Below are positions 48,530 to 60,470 of a DNA stretch of 64,000 bases, piece by piece. The DNA lies in contig JAGFNK010000069.1 of assembly GCA_025769875.1 (NCBI GenBank), positions 93,850 to 157,849 on the forward strand, in the 5' to 3' direction. The DNA is from Russula earlei. Its lineage: Eukaryota; Basidiomycota; Agaricomycetes; Russulales; Russulaceae. Each line of letters starts with the position of its first letter. Positions within the stretch are counted from its first letter, which is position 1. The position numbers and the translations under genes are program-made. The notes beneath the pieces are model-generated. The model ran no database searches, was not told the DNA's origin, and was given only the letters and a program-made list of their open reading frames with translations.

Positions 48530-50147
48530 CAGTGACCCAAAAAACCGTTCAAATGTTTTGTACATTTTCATTGTATTAACCATATCTAGAGAACCACTGC
48601 AGCTGATAACATGTTAGTGGGCTTGTTTTAAAGCTCTACATCATAGCTTTGTAATGAAATACTATATATACTATGAACATAATTATGTAAGAAGATATAA
48701 GGTATTTCTTCCAGTGTATCCATTTGAACAGTTTTTTGCCTTGGTATCTAAATAGGGTATATGCCAAAAATTAGTAGTTTGTGTATCCTCCATTTGCTTT
48801 GAACACCTCTTCCACCCTCCTAGGCATACTTTCTATCAAATTCTGCACAACAGTTTGATCAATGGCCTCCCATTCCAGCTGTGTGCACTCCCAAAGTTCA
48901 TTGATTCCCTTAGGGGGTGTTGGATAAGCTGCAAGCTTCTTTTTGAGATGAGCCCAAAGATGCTCAATAGGATTGAGGTCTGGGGATTGAGCTGGCCAGT
49001 CCATGACCTGAATTCTGTGGTCTTGGAACCAAGATGTGGCAAGCCTGCTCTTGTGGATAGAGGCATTGTCCTGTTGAAAGAGGGTATCTTTGCATTTCTT
49101 CTTGAAATACTTGATAGATGCAAGTAGTTCATCCTCCAAAATGCTGCAATAAAGTTCAGCATCCATCTTTCCATCAATCTTTGCTGCATGCCCAACTCCT
49201 TCCCAAGACATGCAGCCCCACAACATCAAGGAACCTCCTCCATGTTTGACTGTTGGCTGAACAAGGCGTTCAGAAAGGTGCTCTCCTCTTTTTTTCCAAG
49301 CCCATTTCTTGCCATCTGAGCCCATACGATTGATTTTGGTCTCATCTGACCAAATTACCCTCTTCCAGTCCTCCACAGTCCAGTATAGGTACTTTTCTGC
49401 AAAGTCCTTCTGGCCCTATAGTGACTTGGTTTAAGGTAAGGCCTCTTCTTCTTTGTAACTGCCTTCAAGCCTGCCTTGTTAAGGTAGTTTCGAATGGTCT
49501 GATTGGAGATAGTGGACTCTTTGATGACCTCCAACCTTCTAGCAACCTGAGGAGCAGTATCTGCTTCTCCAGAGCTAAGAAGGCGTGTGGCAAAGCGGAT
49601 GTCAAGGTTAGAGAGCTTGGAAGGACGACCTCCAGAGGACTTTGGAAGGTCAGGAAGGTATTTCTGGCAAATGTTGGTGATTGAACCAATGCTTCTGTGT
49701 GCTGCCTTGGCAATGTTACGAACTGAATGGTTGGCCTGGAGAAGGGAGATGATGTAGTTGACTTCATGAGGAAGAAGAGACTTCATGATGTTGTTGGTGA
49801 AGAAGAAGCAGCTGTTTTGGCTTATTTGCACATGGTTTGAGTTTATTATAGGTCACATGACCTCCATGTTTGATTTTAGCCCTCTGGGGAAAGAATATGA
49901 ATCTTAATCTGAGAAATAATGAATTCACTTACCAAGGCCAAAAAACTGTTCAAATGGGTACACCAGCAAACATACCTTATATATTCCTAAATAATTATGC
50001 TTATGCTGTATAAAGTATACCATTACAAAGCTATGATGTAGAGCTTGAAAACAAACCTAGTTACATATTATTAGCTGCAGTGGTTCTCTAGATATGGTCA
50101 ATACAATGAAAATGTACAAAACATTTGAACGGTTTTTTGGGTCACTG
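48530..50147 (-). mobile_element. Tc1/mariner transposon inserted in copia copy 1 (TSD TA)
   Basis: The 1618-bp element has inverted repeats of about 130 bp starting CAGTGACCCAAAAAACCGTTC at 48530 and ending in the reverse complement at 50147. It is flanked by TA at 48528-48529 and 50148-50149. It interrupts the copia protease/pre-integrase region. Confidence 0.93.
48771..49831 (-). pseudogene. Tc1/mariner transposase, DD34E, with one frameshift
   Basis: The N-terminal helix-turn-helix half starts near 49831 (or at the Met at 49786, MKSLLPHEVNYIISLLQANH), with SVRNIAKAAHRSIGSI and GGRPSKLSNLD. The catalytic half has VIWSDETKIN, LFQQDNASIHKS and SPDLNPIEHLW; 34 residues separate the second Asp from the Glu, so it is DD34E. 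The two halves are in different frames: one base seems to be missing near 49409 (at RRD-FAEKYLYW). The C-terminus ends GGYTNY at 48771. The copy is inactive, but its recently diverged TIRs suggest relatives elsewhere. Confidence 0.9.
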
Positions 50148-50579
50148 TACATTGATTTCTCATCTCCAGCTCTCCATGCACAATCAGGTGTATTACCACT
50201 CCACATCTGGCATCAGCACATGGGACATATGTCCCACTGCATGTTAATCACTCACAGCAATTCCATTAATGGAATCTCACTTAACCCCAAGGATCACAAT
50301 CACTCCCCTTGTCAGGGGTGTGAACTTGGCAAACAGACGTGACTTTCTTGGCCTCCTCTAAGTGATTGGATCATTGGCTACAGATTGTCCATACTGACTT
50401 AGCTAGTCCAATGCAGGTCTGGTCTATCTGAGGTGCCAGCTACTGGGCAATGTTTATTGATGACTACTCTCACTATGGAGTAGTGTACTTCCTCAAATCT
50501 AAAGATCGGTGTGCCAATGTGTTTAAGAAATATCTTGTGTGGTCAGAAAATCAGACTCACAATAAGATCAAAGCATTGC

Positions 50580-52505
50580 TGTCATGAACCACTTCCCAGA
50601 GAGGGCCCTTGAAGGACCCTTCCTTATGAGAGGAAACCCAGCCTCTATGGTGCCACCCTGTTCACACAGACAAAAGGGGTGAGTAGAGGTGTCCACCGTC
50701 ATGAACCATTCTCTGGAGAGGGCCCTTGAAGGACCCTTCCTTATAGGAGGAAACCCAGCCTCTATGGTGTCACCCTGTTCACATGAGCAAAAGGGGTGAG
50801 TAGAGGTGTCCACAATATTGCGCGCGCATTGTCGTGCGAGCAATTCTTGGCACAATTGACATACAGCAAGCCCCACTTAAGGGCAACCCTCCTAGCAATA
50901 AAGGACAGTATTAGGGCCTTCCTAGGGACCCTTTAGGACGACTCTAGGTGCTCTACAATAGGCACTAACCTAGTATCAAAGACCCTACAACGTGTTATTA
51001 GACCAACTCTAATAACTATAGAATGAACTATAAGGCAATACTAAGGACCTTAATAGAAGTATTAGGGTCGACTCTAAGGACCCTAATAGAACTATATAAG
51101 GGCCTTATAAGATAACACTATTCCAAACTACAAGTCCTCAAATGACCGGCCCTAAACTAACTAACAGAAAACGAATCAGGTGCTCGCATGTGCACTAAAG
51201 CAGTGAACACATGGACAGTGAAAACTCTTACTCATCAAGAGAAGCCTTCTTACTCAGCAGCTTACTGAGCATGACTGAGCATGCTCAGTAAGCCTGCTCT
51301 GACTTCTTACTCATCACTCTATTGTGCTTGATAACAAGGTTATGACTTGTTCCCTATTTAGCAGTTCTCTTGTAGTATATAAGTGCTCAATAAAGTAGTG
51401 GACAGTCCTCAGACTGTCCATTTGTTTACGACACTCTCTATCCCTGGGATACTCCTTTAAGGACCGTCCCCTTGTGACCATTCTGGCTTCTTCCCTGCAT
51501 ACCTGTTTGACTCTTCCAGTAACTATACCTCTCTGGTATTTGCTACTGCTGTGGACTCTACTTCTTGCCCACGCCATCTTGGATGTCTATCGACTCATCT
51601 TTGAGCTTATCCCTCGCTCTTGAACTGGATAGTTCAACAGTGAGTCTTGACATCCACAATATTGCCCACGCATTGTCATGCAAGCAATTCTTGGCACAAT
51701 TGACATACAGCAAGCCCCACTTAGTGGCAACCCTTTTAGCAATAAAGGACAGTATTATAGCCTCCCTAAGGACCCTTTATGATGACTCTAAGTGCTCTAC
51801 AAGAGGGCACTAACAAGATACTAAAAGCCCTTCAATGTGTTATTAGACTAACTCTAATAACCTTAGAAAAAACTATAAAGCAATACTAAGGACCTTAATA
51901 GAAGTATTAGGGTCGACTCTAAGGACCCTAATAGAACTATATAAGGGGCCTCATAGGCAACTCTATTCCCTGAACCAAACTACAAGTCCTCAAATGACCG
52001 GCCCTAAACTAACTAACAGCAAATGAATCAGGTGCTTTGCACGTGTACTAAAGCAGTGAACATGTGGATAGTAAGGGCTCTTACTCATCAACAAGAACCT
52101 TCTTACTCAGCAGCTTACTGAGCATGACTGAGCATGCTTAGCAAGCATACTCCAACTTCTTACTCATCCGTCAATTGTGCTTGATAACAAGGTTATGACT
52201 TGTTCCCTATTTAGCAGCTCTCTTGAAGTATATAAGCGCTCAATAAAGCAGCGGACAGTCTTCAGACTGTCCATTTGTTTATGGCACTCTCTACCCATGG
52301 GATACTCCTTTAAGGACCATCCCCTTGTGATCACTCTGGCCTCTTCCCTGCGTAACTTCTTGATACTACCAGTAACCATACCTCTTTGGTATTTGGTACT
52401 GCTCTGGACCTTGCTTCTTGCCCATGCCATCTTGGACATCTATCAACTCATCTTTGAACTTATCCCTTGCTCTTGAACTGGATTGTTCAACAGTGAGTCT
52501 TGATA
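50580..52505 (+). repeat. LTR-like sequence (family C) with internal tandem duplications
   Basis: Starts TGTCATGAACC at 50580. A 115-117-bp unit is present twice (50583-50699 and 50700-50813). A unit of about 850 bp is then repeated in tandem (50809-51652 and 51653-52505), each ending GAACTGGAT.GTTCAACAGTGAGTCTTGA. Each long unit holds a GTATATAAG TATA-like motif and the AGACTGTCCATTTGTTTA block seen in families A and B. No TSD is recognisable, and copia coding sequence is deleted at this point. Confidence 0.78.
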
Positions 52506-53225
52506 TATTGACTCTGGAATCAATCTACCCAAAAGTTATTTTTATTGTGCGATGTCATCTTTGATGAGCACATACTACCAGCCAGGGGAGATGTTAGTGT
52601 TGCTCCTCCTCCAGTGCAACCCCTGGTCCCTTTAGGAACTGGAGATACTCACTGTCCCTTATCCCTATGAACCAGAAGGATGTGCACCTAGTCCTGCACC
52701 TCCAGAAACCCCACTAAATCCCAATTCACCAAATTCACTTTATCATACCCCTTCCACTCAGCCTGTTCTGCACACTCCACCATGCTGCATGCAACCTGTG
52801 TGCCAAGTTTGTCTGCACCAGCCTCACTTGGCACTGCTGGGACCATCCTTTGGTCCACTGTGTCCACCCTCCCCTAGACATCTTTGGTCTAATCTACATC
52901 CTAATCCTAGACCAGTTGCTACTAACGCAGATGCGGGGGGGTGCCAATCACATATGGCACTGTTAGCAATGGCAGAAGCAATCCTCTGGCTACATTTTGG
53001 GAAGCAATGTCATTGGAATCTGCTGATGAATGGAGAGCTGCGTGTCAATACAAGATCAATGCACTCACTAAGAATGGTACCTGGGACCTTGTTGATCTGC
53101 TGCTGGGCCACAAGGCTGTCAGATCAAGATGGGTGTTTGCACACAAATCTGATGGCAGATTTTGCATGTGTTTAGTCACAAAGGGGTTCACCCAAGTAGA
53201 GGGAATTGATTATGATGAAACCTTC

Positions 53226-53721
53226 TGTTGGGATTCAATTTGTGTTCCTGCCTGCTTGCTTACCTATGCTTGCTTACTCATTCTTGCTTACTGTTGCTTA
53301 CTGATTTGCTGACTGATGCTTAGTGATTGATTACTGATTGATGACAGATACTAGGAAAGGATGACTCATGTGTGAGTCATTTCTGATCCTTTCAAATTGT
53401 AGTCTATGTTTTTGGATACTACTGGATCTCAGCTATGTGCTCCCCAAGGTTTGTACTAATTGGATCAGCCATTGTTGAGATATCATATAAATACTCAAGT
53501 GTATCTAGAGTTGAGCTTTACACTCAACTTACTCTTTCACAAGGAATTTACCTTACTTTCAATCTCTCAAACCAAGTCACTACTCTAAGTGAAAGAGGCC
53601 CTTCTCATCTCTTACACTCATTCTTCCTGAGATAATATCAAAGGATTTGGAGTTTAGTGCTTGAACTATATCAAGCAACTCTTTCACTAGAGTCACTATT
53701 AAGATCAAATGGATCTTAACA
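53226..53721 (+). repeat. Solo LTR (family D), TSD CCTTC
   Basis: The 496 bp run from TGTTGGGATTCAATTTG to GGATCTTAACA, flanked by CCTTC at 53221-53225 and 53722-53726. It splits the DYDETF-SPVARF RT sequence of copia copy 1 exactly. A CATATAAATACTC motif is at about 53484. Confidence 0.92.
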
Positions 53722-54470
53722 CCTTCTCACCAGTTGCCAGATTTGAGTCCTTGAGACTGCTACTAGCACTGGCCATGCTGGAAAATTGGGAGATTCACCA
53801 AATGGATGTCAAATCAGTGTGCCTCAATGGCACACTGGAGGAAGAGATCTACATGGAACAACCTCAAGGTTTCATCACTCTGAACCAAGAAGACATAGTC
53901 TGTCACTTAAAGAAGGCAACTCTACAGCCTCAAACAAGCCTCATGTGCATGGAACTTGCAGTTCCATGGAGTACTCACTGGACTTGGCTTCATGTGCACA
54001 CACTCAGACACTGGAGTTTATCATTGCCAAGATGTGGGGGGAACCATAATCATTATCCTCTATGTCAATGATGTCACCATCTTAGGTGATTCACTCCCAC
54101 TGATTGCAGATATTAAGAAATCATTGTCCACATGCTACAAAATGACTGATCAAGGCAAGATCAAGTCCTATCTTGGTATTCATGTTGCATGCAATTGCTC
54201 AGCTAAGTGGCTAGACATTGATCAATCTAGATACATCTTGGAGATCGTCAATTGCTTCAGGATGGCAGATTCCAATCCAGTCCACACTCCATTGCCCTCC
54301 AGGGCAGAGGTCCACTTGGTCAAGCACTCTGGAAAGGCAACACCTGACAAAATAAAACACTTTCAATGTATTATTGGCAGTCTTCTATATGTGCAGATCA
54401 GGACAAGACCAGACATATCATTTGCAGTCTCTTGACTTGCCCAATACTCATCTGATCCCTCATTGCAACA

Positions 54471-56658
54471 TCTACACCTTGCTAAATATGTGCTATCTTG
54501 CTGGCTGGATTCTGGCAGCAGGTGGCACTTTGTCAGTCTGGCCTGTTCCACATCAAAGCCAGCAAGTCACCTTGAAACATTGTGTGGAGTTGAATGGAGG
54601 CTGGATCATCCTTTGATGGACGCAGCTTGATCTCTTGAAGATACCATGGGCAGTCATCATTTGCAAGACAACTATCAAGTAAGCAGTTGAGTTTGAGCTA
54701 TCCAACCATCCAAAGCAGCTGACAGTGAACTGACCCATCAGAATAGAGGATTGCCAGGTACCCATGATGAATGTGGTGAAACCCTCAGCCCTACAGACTG
54801 CCTGCATTCACTGCTGAGACATGAATGTCCAGTGTGACCGATGGAGCTTGTGATGGATGAACAACCACAAAATATGGTGATGCCTGAAGAAATTTGGGTG
54901 GTACAATTGTGGTCACTCAGGGGCAGTGCTAGGACCTCCAGCCCTCTCATCCCCAGCCTTCACCACCAAAAACACACCCATGACCATGCACCTGACATCA
55001 AGACCTTGACCACTTCAACCAGCCTTTGCCACTGACCATGCATGCATGCTACACCCTGGCACATGCGTCACATTCACCTCACCAGGCCTCAAACTTCCTT
55101 TCATCATCTCTCTCCCTTTCATTCCTTTCATCCTTAGTACCTCCCTTCTTGTATATAAAACACCCTAACTGCTCTGTAGTAGGAGGAAAAAAATCCAATA
55201 CAGTTGCTCCTTAGTCTCTCTCAGTATCTGTCAGCCCAAAATGACCATGCATGAGCAATCTTGCTCTCCTCTCCTCTCACTCTCTTCTCCCTTCCTCCCT
55301 CCTCCTCTCTGCTTGTTCTTGGCTCAAAGACAACCATCCCAGATCACCATCCAGCCACACAAACACACACATGTGCCCCAAACTGACTTGCTTCAGTAAT
55401 ACTATCTACCATACAATGGCCATACCCATACCTGTCCTGTACCATCAGGGATCCAGTGAGTACACATAATGGATGGGGCACTGGTCAGCCATACCCATCA
55501 TACAGCCATCTTTTTGGCAATCATTACCCATCAGATGGATGGTGTGCAGCCCTAAACACCCACTCAAAGGGGCAAGATGCCTCTTACAAACACTGATCTC
55601 AGAAGCTGCACACCTCATCTGGGTCATAAAATGTTAGAGGTGCATACAAGGCTGAATCCACACCACACATGAAATTAAAACCAGGTGGGTAAACACCATT
55701 AACAAGAGACTGACCCACAACAAAATAACCACATCAATAATAAAATGAGATAATAACAAGTTGAAAACACCTGGGAAGGGGTCCTTAAGAGAGAAATGGA
55801 CCTCCCCCCTGACTGGCTCCAAAACCATGAGGTCTTAGTGGGTAGGAGGCTACCCTAGGTACCTGAGTCCCACACTGGCCTCCCAAGGTCATGCATAAAT
55901 GCATTTTCCCCCTCACACCTGGTCCCCTTGCACTGGCTTCAGCATGTTAGATAGGGCTGATCTGCTTTCTCCAGCTATCTAACAATTATTCACCATACCT
56001 AGTTATAGTATTAATTATGAGAATAAAATGCTTTCCAAAAAAAAAAAAACTACTGTACCCAGGCCATTATCATCTAAGGGTTATTTTATCTTAGCAATGG
56101 TTGAAGTCATTGGGAAAGCAAAAGACTGATAGGAGCCCAAAGTGTTTTTGAAAATTATGAGAGTGCTCAAGTTTTAATGCCAAGGTCCAAAAACCCAAAG
56201 CCACAAAAGGCTCTGCAAATAAAGTCAAAATTCCTGAAGTCTGAAATAAAAGACCTTGTAGTTTTTCTGATGCCATTCATACTGACAAATAAAGGAGGTC
56301 AAACTAGGTAAATTATCAGGTCATATGGGTGAGGCAGAGGCAACTGCTCACTGCACCATGCAACTCTCTGAAGAGACAACACTTATAGCAAGAAGAGCAG
56401 TCTCCACAAGTGCACAACTTGCCTATTCATTTTGTTGACGTGTCTATCTACAACACTCGCCGACGTGTACGTTAGCATTACCGAACCCTAGTAAATAAGG
56501 ATACAAATAACAAATGAAGTACGTGCAGGAAGCACAGAAATGTGGTTGTTCAGAACGAAAATCCAAAATAAAAGTGAATGGACAGCGAACAAATCATGAT
56601 AAATATACAAAAAAGAAGGGGGGTCGCTGAGCTGAGGACGCTCAATGGCTCGCAGGGT
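54471..56658. other. 2.2-kb stretch without a recognised gene
   Basis: Copia homology ends near 54500. There is a GTATATAAAACACCC TATA-like motif at about 55151 and a 15-A run at 56037-56051 that could be the tail of a retroposed SINE or LINE. No conserved protein motif was found on either strand. The right end is the 3' flank of the membrane-protein gene. Confidence 0.45.
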
Positions 56659-58273
56659 TCAAAATCTCGCTAGGGTTTGGCCTGGCCCGGGTCCACCCGT
56701 GCCACGAGAAGGGATTGGGACTGGAAGTGGCCTGATCCTCAATGGTAGTCCGTTTCGCGGCGAGGCAATGGTCACGGTTGCCAGCGGCGGCTGCGGATTA
56801 AGCCATTCTTGTGAAAGTCTCCTCAGAGGGGTCAGCGGAACGTCGGGTTCGGGAGGAGTGAGTTCCCGGATTGTTGGGGGACTGCTTGTCCTGTGAAGTG
56901 ATACCGATGGCGACGAGGTCGCCGTAGGAGTGAGTACAGGTGTCACCGTATGGGGCGAGGCAGCCGGGTAGCCGCGGGGAGCTTCCGTAGCAGCAGGCTG
57001 CTGAGACGCGACTTCGAGGAGCCCCGCGATATCAAGGTCTTCGAGCGGACGTAGTTTTGCGGCGGAACGTTTGTCAGTGGTTCTGGTGCTCACACTCGGG
57101 CTCATACTGGATAGGCTCTTCGCCGACTTCAGACTTGGAGCTGAAGGAGCGAGGACGGTCGCTCTAGAGGATCGGTGCACTCGCGATCCGGCGGGAGGAA
57201 TCATGAACAGTTCGGCGGGATACACTGGATCTACGGGAACTGGGGTGCTGGGAATTTCGGCAGGCAGTTGGGCGGGTTTGGGTGGGACAGGAGGACCGAA
57301 TGGTGGACTGGGTGAGTCGGTCTCTCCGCCTTGATCGCCCGCTATGAGACGTCCAACCAATTTACGCCGTTCTCGGCGTATCAAGACGATGCCGAGAATG
57401 ACGATGATGAGAACAGCAATGGGCGAAGTAATCGAGATAGCGATAAGGGCAGATTTACTGCAAAAGAATCAGCGTTACACAACTAGGTGCCGCAAATATC
57501 ACATACCTGGATCCTCTCTGAGAACCAACTGGAGTCACTGTCGTAGTAGTATATGATGAAGAACCGGTACAAAGACATCCGCTTGGGCTCGACTGTTCGC
57601 CTTTTACCGTAAGCAAGTCTGAAACTTGACGGTCTCCCTGACGATCCTCTAGGAGCAGTGCCACTCGAAGTCCTTGGGCGACGGCCATGATATAGGTGAA
57701 CGTATCGATGCCTTGATTTGTATGGAATGCTGTCCACCCGAGACTGAACGATAGACCTGTTGGGATGAATACTCTTGTCGAGAGAGCATCGTCCGTCGAG
57801 GCGTTCCGCGAGATATTGAACGGCAGGCATTGCGATACCGCATTATCCACCAGTTGGAATGGCACACGAGCAGTCATATTAGTGGGTATACAAGACGCAT
57901 TTTTGGAAGGTTGGATCTGAATGACATCAGACGTGAGTGCAGCGTTATTCCCTGCTGCGTCATCTAATGAGGCCATTATATGGATCCCTGCTGGAAGGGG
58001 GAGAAGCGTGACATAGGAGCCGGAGCTGGTAGAATTGTCCCACGCTGATTCGGGTATTGTAAAAGAGAGCGGCGTTGAGTTGAAAGGAATGACGATCAGA
58101 GTTAGGGGGAGCTCGGTGGGAGGTTGGCCCCCATAAAAAGAAACATTGAAAGGGCCACATTGCTTTACAAGTGAGTACGAGACAAACTGGAAAACCGAAA
58201 GGGCCCCCTGGGGAGCGACAGCAAGAAAGCGGAGGAGCCATAGAAACGAGTGGAGCCTGGCAGAGCGGGCCAT
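56659..58273 (-). CDS. Single-pass type I membrane protein, function unknown
   Basis: The start chosen at 58273 (MARSARLHSFLWLLRFLAVA) gives a good signal peptide; longer in-frame starts at 58354 (MVDPSL) are possible but would bury it. Exon 1 (58273-57507) encodes an extracellular part of about 250 residues with several N-glycosylation sites (NVSF, NSTS, NMTA, NISRNAS) and Cys pairs. A 49-nt intron (57506-57458) precedes exon 2: a transmembrane helix ALIAISITSPIAVLIIVILG, then RRERRK and a long Pro/Ser-rich cytoplasmic tail ending GQTLARF at 56659. This architecture is common in agaricomycetes, but no family function is known to me. The gene is divergent from the E1-alpha gene. Confidence 0.78.
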
Positions 58274-58601
58274 AGGCAACACAAGACCCTGGGGGATGAG
58301 CCAAGGGAGGATGAACAGCCCGGGAGAAAGATGGCGGAGGGATGGATCGACCAAGAAGGGCCAGCATTTTCATCTTTGATTATTATCTGACTGGACGAGT
58401 GAGCGGGTAAGCCCGTGTGAGTGATATGGAGACCAAGTCCGCATGAGAACGAGAACCAGGCTGGCAGTGCCAGAAGCGCACTGGCACTGCTCAAAGCGCC
58501 GACATTTGAAACCTTTTCCATGACAATCACCCGGCCCGCGAATTCCGTCACTCCCCGGCCCCCGAGCTCGCCGAGCTACACGGTCTCTCCTGACTTTCTA
58601 G
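58274..58601. promoter_or_regulatory. Shared divergent promoter region
   Basis: 328 bases between the starts of the membrane-protein gene (minus) and the E1-alpha gene (plus). Both promoters must lie here. No TATA box is obvious. A GGCAGTGCCAGAAGCGCACTGGCACTGCT segment near 58461-58489 has two-fold character (CAGTGCCAG..CTGGCACTG). Confidence 0.5.
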
Positions 58602-60470
58602 ATGTACCGGACGTTCTGGACCCGTTCTCTCACCACTTTCTCGCCTATATCCCGTAAATGCTTCTCTACTACGGCCTCTCTTTCTGTTCCTGAGGCACAC
58701 GGTCTACTGCCAACCTCACAGTCGCTTATCACGCCAAAGCCCTATTTCTTCAACACAGTTTCCACGCATGGAAAGCAGCTGCCCACGTACCGGATCATAG
58801 ATGGTGTTGGGGATGTCATCGAGGGTGCTGAACTACCAGAGGTGCGAGCTCAGGGCTCCTTTTGATGGGTACTTACTCCCATTCCAGCTCGACGAACAGT
58901 TGGCGCGGAGAATGTCCGTGCTATTCCTTGTCCCAAAGAAAGATGTCTGAAACATTCACAGATACAGGAACATGGTTCTTCTTCCCATCATGGACAACCT
59001 ACTTTATAACATCCAGCGTCAGGGAAAGATATCTTTCTATGTACGCATTTTCCCAAGCGTCACGTATCTGGTTCATTAACTAACTTCCAAGTTAGATGAC
59101 TGCTGTGCGCGAGGTCTTCTCATCTCTATGAATAGTAACTTACGTTGTGTCAGTACGGCGAAGAAGCAACAATAGTTGGTACTGCAGCAGCACTCCTTCC
59201 TGACGACGAGTACGTTGTTCTATCTAGACCTTCTTTCATCGATTGCATGCTGTTTGGGACAGAGTACTTGGTAAGCCGAGAAAGCTTAACTCCGCATACT
59301 TACGTCACGGTACTAACTCTCAAGCAGGCCAATATCGCGAGTTAGGTGTTCTACTATGGCGCGGATGGGGCATCGACGCTGCCATGGCTCAGTGCTTTGG
59401 AAATGAACAAGATTTGTCAACCAAGGGGCGGCAGATGCCAGTGGTACATGTCTTCGCCTTTTTGATTACCCTCTGATCCGAATTATCCGCAGCACTGGGG
59501 TTCTCCCGGATACCACTTCCACACAATTTCATCCCCATTAGCCACACAGATTCCACAAGCCGCAGGGGTTGCATATGCTCTCCGAAGGGATCCTGCACGG
59601 CGGGGTAAAAACTGTGCAGCTGTTTATTTTGGCGAAGGGGCGGCCTCTGAGGGTGATTTCCACGCGGGAATGCTGTTTGCCTCGACTATTCCCTCCCCCA
59701 CGCTCTTCATCGCTCGAAATAACGGGTTTGCCATCTCCACGCCGTCCTCGGAGCAGTATTTTGGCGATGGCATAGCAGCACGAGGTGCTGGCTATGGTAT
59801 TGATACCATCCGTGTTGATGGAAATGATGTGCTGGCCGTGCTGAACGCGACGCGAGATGCGCGTCGCAGGTGTGTTGAGGGTGGTAGAGGCGTGCTTATT
59901 GAAGCCATGACATATCGGTACCGTCTTCCATGCCTTCATCGCGCGCACGACCAATGTCGAATTTTGGTTTGGGACATACAGCGTCGGTCATCATTCCACG
60001 TCGGACGACTCGTTTGCATACCGCCCTCGTCAGGAAGTCGAAGACCGTAAGCGCATCGATAACCCCATTTCTCGTTACAAGCTCTTCCTCCAGAAACGCG
60101 GGTGGTGGTCCGATTCGGAGGAAGATGAGCTGAAGGAATCGCTTAAGAAGGACGTCATGCGCGCGTTCAAGCATGCCGAGAGCTTGAAGCGCCATGAGCT
60201 CAAGGAAGTTTTTTCTGATGTGTATGGTGGCGAGGAGCCCCTGAACCTTGTGAGCGTTCCCCATTCTTTCCCCCCAACTTCTAGCACGATGCGATAGGCA
60301 AAACATTCTGACATTCCTTCCCCCCCTGGTGCCTGTAGAAGGAACAGCGCGAGGAGCTCACTCGGCTCCTTAGAAAATACGGGACCGCGTGGGAGCCGTG
60401 GAAAGCAGAACTTAGGAAGTTCAAGGACAACGGCGAGAGTCTACTCGGCCCAGGACGAGCGGCTAGTTGA
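58602..60470 (+). CDS. BCKDHA: Branched-chain 2-oxoacid dehydrogenase E1-alpha subunit, mitochondrial
   Basis: Thiamine-diphosphate decarboxylase subunit for Val/Leu/Ile catabolism. [19 protein letters not shown] at 58602 is an Arg/Ser-rich presequence. Exons: 58602-58841, 58888-58913, 58962-59040, 59154-59209, an 8-nt microexon 59263-59270, then from 59328. Joined reading: [115 protein letters not shown] and [10 protein letters not shown] (ThDP site), [15 protein letters not shown] (phosphorylation-loop type) and [11 protein letters not shown]. It stops at 60468-60470. The frame is intact throughout. Confidence 0.95.

Larger units (their letters stand above)
48193..54470 (+). pseudogene. Ty1/copia gag-pol remnant (copy 1), interrupted three times
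   Basis: Plus-strand order: protease WMINSGATHHI (48193-48527; the catalytic Asp is Asn), a Tc1 element (48530-50147), pre-integrase LPLHIWHQHMGHMSH with CQGCELGKQT (50161-50340), the start of the integrase core (IVHTDLASPMQ, FIDDYSHYGVVYFLKSK; to 50579), LTR-like repeats (50580-52505), and a linker. Then come RT ATFWEAMSLESADEW and GHKAVRSRWVFAHKSDG to DYDETF, a solo LTR (53226-53721), SPVARFESLRLLLALAMLEN, YVNDVTILGDS and DIDQSRYILEIV, ending near 54470. The RT catalytic motif is YVND, not YVDD. Much of the integrase and all of RNase H are lost. Confidence 0.88.

Noticed and set aside
50568..50876. Repeated peptide frame suggesting a tandem-repeat protein
   Set aside because: It is the translation of the 116-bp duplication at the start of the family C LTR.
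50583..52505. Possible CRISPR-like spaced repeats
   Set aside because: The repeats are long, contiguous tandem units with no unique spacers, and the genome is eukaryotic.
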